Shown: piece by piece, positions 30,073 to 37,545 of the stretch | Layout: every line of letters begins with the position of its first letter | Position numbering within the stretch: the stretch's first letter is position 1 | Origin: PALSA-1444 sp964291045 | Lineage (GTDB): Bacteria > Chlamydiota > Chlamydiia > Chlamydiales > Rhabdochlamydiaceae | NCBI RefSeq assembly: GCF_964291045.1 | Contig: NZ_OZ197277.1 | Location: 1,116,001-1,180,000 of the forward strand | Length of the DNA: 64,000 nt | Reading direction: 5' to 3' | Made by a program: the position numbers and the translations under genes | Notes under the pieces: model-generated | What the model saw: only the letters and a program-made list of their open reading frames with translations | Told to the model about the DNA's origin: nothing | Databases searched by the model: none

Positions 30073-31528
30073 TTGCTTTATGAGATTCTTTTAAGGTTTC
30101 ATAAATATTTCCTAATCGAGCATAAGCACGGCCTTCTTCTTCTCGATTCCCAAGAATTAAAATAATTTTCAATCCATTTTCAATACACTCAATTGTTTTG
30201 AAAAGTTTACCTAATGAGAGGTAAGTATTTCCTATATTACAATAAGCTCTCCATTGTCCTACTTGATCTCCAAGTTCTAGAGCAATTTTTAAACTCTTCT
30301 CATGGTACTCAATTGCTAGGTCGTATTTTCTTAAGGCGTTATAAGCATTTCCCAAATTATTATAGGCTCTTTCTTCTCCCAATAAATTTTTAGTCTCTAA
30401 AGCAATATTTAAATCTCTTTCATGATATTCAATTGCTTGATCATATTTTCTTAAAAGATAGTAGGTATTACCTAAGTTAGCATAGGCTCTCCCTATTCCT
30501 AATGCATTTTTAATCTCTAAAGCAATCTTTAAAAACTCTTCGTGATATTCAATTGCTTGATCATATTTTCTTAAAGAGGAATAGACATTTCCTAAATTGC
30601 CATAAATTTTCATTTCAAGCTCAGAATCCATAAGTAATTGAGCAATCTCTAGTTCCTTTTCATAGCATTGAATTACTTTAGAATATTCCTTTAAAGATGC
30701 ATAAGCATTACATAAATCATTTAAAACTATCTGGATATGAGCATAAAAATCTTTATTTATTGAGCCGTGAGATTTCATATCCTGAATAGGTTGAGAAATA
30801 GTTTTCTCATAAAATCCTTCTTCTTCAAATAATCGATCTAATATGAGAAGAATTTCACTTTTTTGAGGACAGTTTAATAAGAGTTTAAATGGCTCTTTTC
30901 TTGAGAAAAATATGATGTGATCTAGATAAAAATGAAATCCTTTTTTATGACGCTTTTTATCCTGTATGAGCTCATTTAGCTTAGCTTGAGTTGCCTGTAA
31001 TACCATAGCACAAATATCGTTTTGCAACTCACTACTCAGCTGACAGTAGAAAACCTCTTGCAAGTGGAAATCGATTTGATAACATTTAAAATCTGGAGTA
31101 GAAGAAGAGTGAAATTGTAATATTGCATTATCTATTAGCTGATCTAAAGCATCCTTAAAATGTTTTAGAGATTGATCAGAACATGAGCTCTCAAAAAATA
31201 GCTTCAGCAGTTCTTCAGGAATAGGACTTCTTCCTAAAACAGAGATCCAATAGGTAAGACTTTTACTTAAAGGAAGAAAATCATGGTTTTCAAATAATAA
31301 ATTTTGTAATGTATTTGCCTGATTTTTTTGATCACCAAGCTTAATACTCCCTTCATTATCGCTTTCTCTTCTAAATTTCTGCTGTAAGGAAGCTTGAACT
31401 ACTGTGAGGATCTTAGGAATTTGAATAAAAAAAGAAGAGATCCTTACTTTATAATCTGAAAACCTTGAAAAAGAAGCAGAAATCTTAGCTACTTCTTCTT
31501 GAATTGAGCTCTTTGTGGAAATTGACAT
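30073..31528 (-). pseudogene. TPR-CHAT gene E, 5' part (N-domain, winged helix, first TPRs)
   Basis: It starts at the ATG at 31528 (MSISTKSSIQEEVAKI) with GAGG eight bases upstream. A TTG three codons earlier is possible but less likely. It contains a diverged N-domain (1-95), a winged-helix-like block (TYWISVLGRSPIPEELLKLF, and YQIDFHLQEVFYCQL) and about five TPRs. The reading frame then runs into the IS3 element and stops at once (ESHKAI then TAA at about 30068). The truncated product, 486 residues, would lack CHAT. It could still be made and act as a TPR-only protein, but the gene is disrupted. Confidence 0.85.
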
Positions 31529-31648
31529 ACATACCAACCTCTAATTTTCCTGCTAAACAAAGTTTAGTGGACACAATTTTATTTAATCAAGATTTTTCGA
31601 TTTTAAATGTAGGAGGTTATTTCACACCTCTTTTATAAACCATTAAAT

Positions 31649-32064
31649 AACGTCAGTTTTGGATTAACCAATAAATATTTTCAATCCTGAAATTGTTGAA
31701 AATCAACCTTTAAAAGGTTGATTTTTTTTATCAGGAAAAAAATTAACAAGAAGGTTGAAAAATGAATGAATTTGAATTGGTTAACCTATTCTACCATGTC
31801 CCTCACTTTTGTAACGAGTTTGAACCTGTTTGAAGAAAACTGATCTTAGAAGATAAGGGAACTTCTACTAGATGGTGGATCACAGGAGAGCCATCTCTTG
31901 CTTTAAGCGAAATCATGACAATTACTATTCTTTTTCATCTTTCGAAATCATAGACTTTTAAGGACTATTACCTCGAAAAAATTCTCTCATAAATTTTTTT
32001 TCCAAAAAGGAAGAACCTCTACAGGATGGTTCTTTAGAGTGAAGCTTCATGTTGTCATCAACTT
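31649..32064 (+). mobile_element. Decayed IS982-family copy (left end and deleted transposase)
   Basis: It begins with the inverted repeat AACGTCAGTTTTGG at 31649, the same end type as the intact IS982 element. The transposase start at 31762 (MNEFELVNLFYHVPHFCNEF) is followed by an in-frame TGA where the intact copy has Trp. Then come SLALSEIMTI and TFKDYYL, a large internal deletion, and finally GRTSTGWF and KLHVVIN. The relic ends against the metG stop codon. It is not functional. Confidence 0.8.
31701..31729 (+). terminator. Rho-independent terminator-like hairpin inside the IS982 end
   Basis: A 10-bp stem, AATCAACCTT (31701-31710) with AAGGTTGATT (31714-31723), has a 3-base loop and runs into a T-stretch. 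It lies between the IS end and the transposase start. The intact IS982 element has the same structure with two mismatches at about 5190-5215. It would stop outside transcription from entering the transposase. Confidence 0.6.
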
Positions 32065-32065
32065 G

Positions 32066-33751
32066 CTAAACAGTCACAGGCTGTGTGAGTTTTTTAAGCT
32101 TATCTTCTTCCAGCTTAATTTGCTCATCTTCGACGCGTTTAAAAAGAATAGAAGGAGGGAGGAGCTTTTTACCCAGAGCAAGAGGCGTGCTAAGAACCTG
32201 ATCCCACACTTCTTTGGAAAGTATTGAGGTATTTCCTAACATCTCCCATAGCATCTGAGCAGATTCAGGGATAATGGGAGAAGAGACGAGCGCTAAACAT
32301 TTTAAACACTCTAAGCATGTTGCCAGCACTTCATACATCTTACCTAAAGTTTCTTCTGATTTAGCAAGAGTCCAAGGTTTTTGTGCATCGAAGTAGACAT
32401 TACCTATTTGTGCTAGCTCCATGATAAGAGAGGCAGCTTTACGGAGATGATAGGTGTCATACGCTAATCTAATTTCTTCAACCTTATCATGTAACATCTT
32501 CATGAAGTCACTATCTACTGCATGAGACGGTATGATACCTTCACATTTATTTTGTAAGAATACAAGAATGCGGTTAGAAAGGTTGCCGTATTTACCGAGG
32601 AGTTCTGAATTACAGCGGAGTTGAAAATCTTTCCAAGTAAACTCTGCATCTTGTGTCTCAGGAGCATTGGCAGCTAATGTATACCGGATTTGATCTGCTG
32701 TAAACTGTTTAAAGAAGTCTGCAAGATCAATCGTCCAGCCGTCAGATTTACTAAACTGCTTCCCTTCTAGATTGAGAAATTCATTGGCAGGGAGCTCGCT
32801 CACTAACTGATAGTTGGTGTTTTGTCCCAGCACCATTGCAGGGAAAAAGACCGCATGAAAAGGAATGTTATCTTTTCCAATGAACTGAACATAGTGGGTG
32901 TTAGGGTCTTGCCAGTAGCTTTTCCAAGCGTCTTCATCTCCGATTTGATGTGCCCACTCTTTTGTGGCTGATATATACCCAATCGGAGCATCAAACCAAA
33001 CGTAAAACACTTTTCCTTCTGTATCAGGAAGCGGAAGAGGCACTCCCCAGTCGCTATCGCGTGTGATGGCTCTTGGTTTAAGATCATCCACATACGTCTT
33101 AGCAAAGTTGATCACATTTGGCTTCCAATCTCTTGTTAAAAGCCACTTAGAAAGAGGCTCTTTTAAAAGATCAAACCGTAAAAACCAATGTTTTGTTTCT
33201 TTTAAAGATAAAGGCGCTTTTGTGAGTTTAGAAAGAGGTTTTTTAAGATCAGTTGCTTCATAGCTAGCGCCGCATTTGGGGCACTCATCCCCTCTTGCTT
33301 GATCAAAGTGACACTTAGGACAAGTCCCTATCACATAACGATCTGCTAAAAACCTGTTATCTTGCTGAGAAAATAGCTGCTCTGTCACCTTTTCTTCGAT
33401 GTAGCCATTTGCTCTTAGATCGAGGAAAAATTGTTGTACGGTAGGAAGATGCCCTTCCCAAGTGGTTCTTGAGTAGTGATCAAACGAGAAAAGAAGCTGT
33501 TTAAAGAGGTTATGGTTAAGATGATGGAAGTGATCCACATGCTCTTGCGGCGATCTTTTAGCAAGTTCTGCACTTAACGTGATCGCAACTCCGTACTCAT
33601 CTGAACCACAAATGTAGAGGACATCGTGACCTTGAAGTCTTTGAAACCTGGCATAACAGTCTGCAGGGAGATACGCTCCAGCCATATGACCAAAGTGAAG
33701 CTGCCCATTTGCATAAGGAAGTGCCGAGGTGATCAAAACCTTCTTTTTCAT
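32066..33751 (-). CDS. metG: Methionyl-tRNA synthetase
   Basis: This 561-residue class I synthetase charges tRNA-Met. The Rossmann-fold signature HFGH is at residues 19-22 and the KMSKS equivalent reads FSKSDG near residue 330. A CPKC/CPKC zinc knuckle (CPKCHFDQARGDECPKC) lies near 145, as in the E. coli-type enzyme with metal-binding insert. The C-terminal EMAP-like tRNA-binding domain of longer MetRS proteins is absent, in line with the short chlamydial form. It is the last gene of the operon that starts at ffh and follows the small upstream ORF by seven bases. A decayed IS982 copy abuts its stop codon, so the operon's original downstream neighbour is lost. Confidence 0.96.
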   Translation of the reverse strand: MKKKVLITSALPYANGQLHFGHMAGAYLPADCYARFQRLQGHDVLYICGSDEYGVAITLSAELAKRSPQEHVDHFHHLNHNLFKQLLFSFDHYSRTTWEGHLPTVQQFFLDLRANGYIEEKVTEQLFSQQDNRFLADRYVIGTCPKCHFDQARGDECPKCGASYEATDLKKPLSKLTKAPLSLKETKHWFLRFDLLKEPLSKWLLTRDWKPNVINFAKTYVDDLKPRAITRDSDWGVPLPLPDTEGKVFYVWFDAPIGYISATKEWAHQIGDEDAWKSYWQDPNTHYVQFIGKDNIPFHAVFFPAMVLGQNTNYQLVSELPANEFLNLEGKQFSKSDGWTIDLADFFKQFTADQIRYTLAANAPETQDAEFTWKDFQLRCNSELLGKYGNLSNRILVFLQNKCEGIIPSHAVDSDFMKMLHDKVEEIRLAYDTYHLRKAASLIMELAQIGNVYFDAQKPWTLAKSEETLGKMYEVLATCLECLKCLALVSSPIIPESAQMLWEMLGNTSILSKEVWDQVLSTPLALGKKLLPPSILFKRVEDEQIKLEEDKLKKLTQPVTV

Positions 33752-33757
33752 AAGAAA

Positions 33758-33970
33758 CTACTCTTCGAAATTTTCGCTCGTTTCTTCGTTTTGGATTTGC
33801 TGAGCATAGAGCGTAGGATTTTTCTGCACATCTTTTAAGAGCTGTGTAAGAGAAATTTCACGTCCTGCTTTGATTTGGTGTCTTGCAGCTTGGATCAGAA
33901 ACTGAGTGAGCTCAAAATTGTCATGAAAATGCTTTTTTAAAGCTTCGTTCGTTAGATGTTCGTGTTGCAA
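33758..33970 (-). CDS. Small conserved ORF, possible RNA polymerase omega-like protein
   Basis: This 70-residue ORF starts at TTG (33970) with AAGGG eight bases upstream and lies between gmk and metG. Chlamydia has a small hypothetical gene in the same slot (CT_031). Its core NFELTQFLIQAARHQIKAG resembles the omega subunit pattern (xFELVxxAAxRARQI), and gmk-rpoZ is a common gene pair in other bacteria. A match this short is suggestive only, so I give no symbol. If correct, it would help assemble RNA polymerase. Confidence 0.6.
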   Translation of the reverse strand: MQHEHLTNEALKKHFHDNFELTQFLIQAARHQIKAGREISLTQLLKDVQKNPTLYAQQIQNEETSENFEE

Positions 33971-33985
33971 AATATTTCCCTTGTT

Positions 33986-34573
33986 TTAAAGAGGCTTGAT
34001 ACGGTTTTCTTCAGCAATGACAATACTTTTTAAAATATTGTAAGCAGCTGACAGATCTCCATTAGGAACATGATAATCGTAATGAGAAATCATTTCAAGC
34101 TCACGCTGAGCTGCAGCCACTCTTTTTGTAATCGATTCTAAAGAATCGGTCCCTCTTAAGAGAAGTCTTCTCTTAAGCTCTTCAAGAGATGGGGGCAAAA
34201 TAAAAATTAAAACTGCATCAGGCCGCTTTTTCTTCACCGTTAGAGCCCCTTCCGTATCAATCACAAGAATTACATGCCGCCCCTCATTTAAGTGATGATC
34301 TACACTTTCTTGAGAGGTGCCGTAAGAGTTTCCAAAGACAGTAGCTGACTCTAGAAAAGCTCCCTCTTCTTGTTGTTGTGTAAACGCCTGCTGGGTGAGA
34401 AAATGGTAATCAACGCCGTCTTGTTCATTATGGCGAGGAGCTCTTGTTGTAGATGATACCGATCTTACGATGTGGGTAAGTTCCTGTGTTAACATGTTCA
34501 CAAGTGTTGTTTTTCCAGCGCCAGCTGGAGCGCTCACAACAAACAAAATTCCAGAATGAGAGGTGTTATTCAA
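33986..34573 (-). CDS. gmk: Guanylate kinase
   Basis: It phosphorylates GMP to GDP. The P-loop SAPAGAGKTTL is near the N-terminus. Family motifs follow in order: VSSTTRAPRHNEQDGVDYHF (GMP binding), FLESATVFGNSYGTS, and ILPPSLEELKRRLLLRGTDS (lid). No ATG is available. The best start is a TTG at 34573 with AGGTG seven bases upstream, overlapping the yicC stop by eight bases; another in-frame TTG lies at 34603. The overlap implies translational coupling with yicC. Length is about 195 residues, normal for the family. Confidence 0.94.
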   Translation of the reverse strand: MNNTSHSGILFVVSAPAGAGKTTLVNMLTQELTHIVRSVSSTTRAPRHNEQDGVDYHFLTQQAFTQQQEEGAFLESATVFGNSYGTSQESVDHHLNEGRHVILVIDTEGALTVKKKRPDAVLIFILPPSLEELKRRLLLRGTDSLESITKRVAAAQRELEMISHYDYHVPNGDLSAAYNILKSIVIAEENRIKPL

Positions 34574-35423
34574 TGTTTTGCACCTGTTCCCGGATTTTCT
34601 CAATCTCGCTTTTCACTTCAATACCCATTTTTGCAATCAAAGAAGAGCCTGATTTAACCATGAGTGTAGATATTTCTCTATTCATCTCTTGCGCTAAGAA
34701 ATCAAGTGTTTTTCCAATGCTCACAGTTTTTGTATCTAGATAGTTTAAAAACTGCTCCAGGTGGGATTTAAGCCTTGTGATTTCTTCTGTAATGTCACTA
34801 GATGCACTTTGACTGACCGCCTCTCTTGCCAAAAGATCACTGTCCATCTCGATCTTTAACGCTTCAAGGTTTTTGAGGATCTTGATACGGTGCATTTCAA
34901 TCACAGACGGAAGTTCTTGCTCAATATCTTGAATATTTTTTTGAATGAAAGCAATTCTTGCTTTAAGATCGTTTGTTAAAGCATTCCCTTCACTTTCTCG
35001 CATGAAAATCCAAGCCGATGCCGCAATATTCCATACCGACTCTAAACCCCTCTTCAGTAAGGCGTCATCTAAAGAGGAGGTGTTAGAAGGAGCGTGTTGA
35101 GATAGCAGAAAAGAGAGCGTGATCTCTTCTACAGAGAGATCAAGATCTTTTGCAACTCTTTCCCATTTGATTTTCTCTTTTTTAAGATCGTGCGTTAGCT
35201 GATGGTGATTTTTAGGCTCAAAAGCAAGCCGGATAGTGATATGGCCTCTTTCTGCAACTTGGGCGCACCACTTCCGCATCACAGGATCTAAAAAAAGAAG
35301 CTCTTGAGGTAAGTGAAGATGGATATCTAACCCTTTTCGATTCAAAGAGATGATCTCTAAAACAAACCTTCCTTGCTCTGTTTCTAAAGAGCCTCTTCCG
35401 TAGCCTGTCATACTTTTTCTCAT
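34566..35423 (-). CDS. yicC: YicC/YloC-family endoribonuclease-like protein
   Basis: The 285-residue protein begins MRKSMTGYGRGSLETEQGRF, the diagnostic YicC N-terminus (MTGYGR). The C-terminal part has ITRLKSHLEQFLNYL and GKTLDFLAQEMNREISTLM, equivalent to the family's GrkLDFLxQEMNREaNT motif. YicC proteins are RNases that act on structured RNA and small RNAs. The start ATG at 35423 overlaps the rnhB stop (TGATG), with GAGGAG nine bases upstream. It sits beside gmk, a frequent arrangement in bacteria. Confidence 0.92.
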   Translation of the reverse strand: MRKSMTGYGRGSLETEQGRFVLEIISLNRKGLDIHLHLPQELLFLDPVMRKWCAQVAERGHITIRLAFEPKNHHQLTHDLKKEKIKWERVAKDLDLSVEEITLSFLLSQHAPSNTSSLDDALLKRGLESVWNIAASAWIFMRESEGNALTNDLKARIAFIQKNIQDIEQELPSVIEMHRIKILKNLEALKIEMDSDLLAREAVSQSASSDITEEITRLKSHLEQFLNYLDTKTVSIGKTLDFLAQEMNREISTLMVKSGSSLIAKMGIEVKSEIEKIREQVQNIE

Positions 35424-36097
35424 CAAATGTGCTCCTCTTGAGGGATGTGTAAGGAATGAAGCACCTTTTTAACAGGGGCAAAGGAAACTCTATGAATCGG
35501 TGACGGACCGTACTGCTTCAGTGCTTCAATGTGAGCTTTTGTAGGATACCCTTTATGAGACGCAAAGTGGTATTCTGGATACTTTTGATCCATTTGGGCC
35601 ATGTAACGATCTCTTGTGACTTTAGCAATGATAGAGGCTGCCATAATCGATTGCGAACGTAAATCCCCTTTCACAATTGCTTTTGCAGGCACAGGTAAAT
35701 GCGGGAGGGCATTTCCATCTACTAAGATAAATCCTGGCTGAATAGGAAGCCTACTCACGGCTTGTTGCATCGCCTCAAACGAGGCTTGCAAAATATTGAT
35801 GGTATCAATGACATCGTGATGCACGATCCCAATACCGTAATGAATCTCTTTGTGAGTAGTTAAAAGAGAGAAAAGCTCCTCTCTTTTAACTTCAGAAAGT
35901 TTTTTACTATCATTAATCTGAGGAAGAAAAAAATAATCTGGAAGTAGACAAGCTGCAGCAATGACAGGCCCTGCAAGAGGCCCTCTTCCCACTTCATCTA
36001 CACCAGCAATATGCTTAAATCCTTGAGAAAGAGCCTCATTCTCAAACTGAGTAATGATCTCCTTGCGATCCCAAGTCTCCTTAAGCGTTTTCCTCAA
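35423..36097 (-). CDS. rnhB: Ribonuclease HII
   Basis: It cuts RNA in RNA-DNA hybrids and removes single ribonucleotides from DNA. The catalytic signature GVDEVGRGPLAGPV holds the DE pair, with LVDGNALPH and SIIAKVTRDRYM carrying the remaining acidic residues. The frame begins at a TTG (36097) inside the end of rplS, an overlap of 17 bases. No ATG or GTG lies near the N-terminus and the ribosome site is poorly spaced, so the exact start is uncertain. Length of 224 residues is normal. Confidence 0.93.
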   Translation of the reverse strand: MRKTLKETWDRKEIITQFENEALSQGFKHIAGVDEVGRGPLAGPVIAAACLLPDYFFLPQINDSKKLSEVKREELFSLLTTHKEIHYGIGIVHHDVIDTINILQASFEAMQQAVSRLPIQPGFILVDGNALPHLPVPAKAIVKGDLRSQSIMAASIIAKVTRDRYMAQMDQKYPEYHFASHKGYPTKAHIEALKQYGPSPIHRVSFAPVKKVLHSLHIPQEEHI

Positions 36098-36476
36098 CCT
36101 TCGTCTCTTGTTTTTTTGCAGAAACGCCGATTTTCTCTTTCACTTTAGCAGCCTTACCAAAAGCGCCTCTTAAGTGATACAGCTTGCTCTTACGCACATC
36201 TCCGCTTTTTGTCACTTCGATTTTAGCAATACGCGGGCTGTGGAGAAGAAACACTCTTTCCATTCCAGTATTGTAAGAAACACGATAAAGAGCCACTGTT
36301 TCTGAAAGTCCAGATCCTCTTCTTGCAATGACTGTTCCTGCAAACATCTGGATACGTTCTTTCTCCCCTTCAATAATGCGGGTATGAATACAGATTGTAT
36401 CCCCTACTCGGAAGGAAGGAATTGTACTCTTAAGAAATTCCCCTTCAATATCTTGAATGATTTTATTTTGTTTCAT
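36081..36476 (-). CDS. rplS: 50S ribosomal protein L19
   Basis: Large-subunit protein at the interface with the small subunit. The sequence IPSFRVGDTICIHTRI, then GTVIARRGSGLSETVALYRV, and GMERVFLLHSPRIAKIEV is textbook L19. A lysine-rich C-terminal extension (about 25 residues) ends in EENA. I start at the ATG at 36476 (MKQNKII) with AAGGA ten bases upstream, rather than the TTG two codons earlier. It lies just past the trmD stop, in the usual rpsP-trmD-rplS cluster. Confidence 0.95.
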   Translation of the reverse strand: MKQNKIIQDIEGEFLKSTIPSFRVGDTICIHTRIIEGEKERIQMFAGTVIARRGSGLSETVALYRVSYNTGMERVFLLHSPRIAKIEVTKSGDVRKSKLYHLRGAFGKAAKVKEKIGVSAKKQETKVEENA

Positions 36477-36478
36477 GT

Positions 36479-37162
36479 TCAACTTTCCTTATCTTTGAAA
36501 TCCATATCGGGACGCACCCGTCTTGTCTTTTCTTCTGCTCTCTCTTTCCTCCAGAAAGCAATATTTTCATGATGCCCTGTCATTAAAACGTCTGGCACAC
36601 CCAGTCCCTCAAACACAACAGGTCTTGTGTAGTGAGGAGCATCAAAAATTCCTTCTTGAAAAGAATCTTGTAAAGCGGCCTCTTCATTTCCTAACACACC
36701 AGGCACAAACCGTATCATGGCATCTATCACAACAAGCGCTGCAAGACATCCATTGGTAAGAACATAGTCTCCTATGCTAATCTCCTCATGGACCTCTTTT
36801 TCTAAAGCACGCTCATCGATCCCTTCATAGTGACCACATAAAAAAATGAGGTGGTCTTTCTTTGCAAGCTCTTGGCATTTTAAAGCAGTTAAAGGAGTCC
36901 CTTGCGGTGAGAGATAAATCACATGACTCTTCTCTTGCTTTACACTCCGAATTGCCTCGCAAACAGGCCCTGGCATGAGGACCATTCCAGGTCCTCCGCC
37001 ATATGGCCTATCATCCACTTTGGCATGTTTCCCTAAAGCAAACGTGCGAATGTCAATGAGGCCAACCTGAAGTAGCTCTTTTTCCTGAGCTCTTTTCAAT
37101 ATACTCGTTTCAAGAGGACTATGAAAATAGGAGGGGAAAAGAGAGAGAATATCAACTCTCAT
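36479..37162 (-). CDS. trmD: tRNA (guanine-N1-)-methyltransferase
   Basis: It makes m1G37 in tRNAs and so prevents +1 frameshifting. SPOUT-fold motifs are present: VDDRPYGGGPGMVL, FLCGHYEGIDERALEK (knot/AdoMet site) and SIGDYVLTNGCLAALVVID. The last reads TNGCLAAL where TGGELPAL is common, a mild variation beside the AdoMet pocket. Length is 227 residues. The gene lies 11 bases after rpsP. Confidence 0.96.
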   Translation of the reverse strand: MRVDILSLFPSYFHSPLETSILKRAQEKELLQVGLIDIRTFALGKHAKVDDRPYGGGPGMVLMPGPVCEAIRSVKQEKSHVIYLSPQGTPLTALKCQELAKKDHLIFLCGHYEGIDERALEKEVHEEISIGDYVLTNGCLAALVVIDAMIRFVPGVLGNEEAALQDSFQEGIFDAPHYTRPVVFEGLGVPDVLMTGHHENIAFWRKERAEEKTRRVRPDMDFKDKES

Positions 37163-37173
37163 TCTTTTTCGCT

Positions 37174-37518
37174 TTAGCTTTTTACGCTATCTGCTTTTTT
37201 AGCAACTCTCTTTTCACGTCTTTGAGCTGTTTTACGCGCTTTTTTCGCAAGGCGCTTCTCACGGAACTCTTGGATCACTTGAGGAGCTACACCTTTAACA
37301 AGGTTTTCTGCATTCTCAGTGAGCTCAGCTCCTTGACTTAGCCAAAAGCTTAATCTTTCTGCGTTTACAGTCAGAGCATTTTCTTTTTTATGAGGATCGT
37401 ATGATCCTAATGTCTCAACATACTTTCCATCACGTGGGTTCCGAATATCGGTCACAACGAGTCTAAAAGTTTGATAGTTTTTACGCCCTTGTTGACGCAT
37501 ACGAATTTTTACTGCCAT
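37174..37518 (-). CDS. rpsP: 30S ribosomal protein S16
   Basis: Small-subunit assembly protein. MAVKIRMRQQGRKNYQTFRLVV, which reads RLKRxGRKxxPxYRIVV in most species, is followed by GKYVETLGSYDPHK and a C-terminal basic tail of about 35 residues rich in Lys/Arg. It is 114 residues long, which is longer than the 80-90 of many bacteria because of that tail. It lies between ffh and trmD. Confidence 0.95.
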   Translation of the reverse strand: MAVKIRMRQQGRKNYQTFRLVVTDIRNPRDGKYVETLGSYDPHKKENALTVNAERLSFWLSQGAELTENAENLVKGVAPQVIQEFREKRLAKKARKTAQRREKRVAKKADSVKS

Positions 37519-37545
37519 GTTATAAGCTCCATTCTTTAATAGCTT

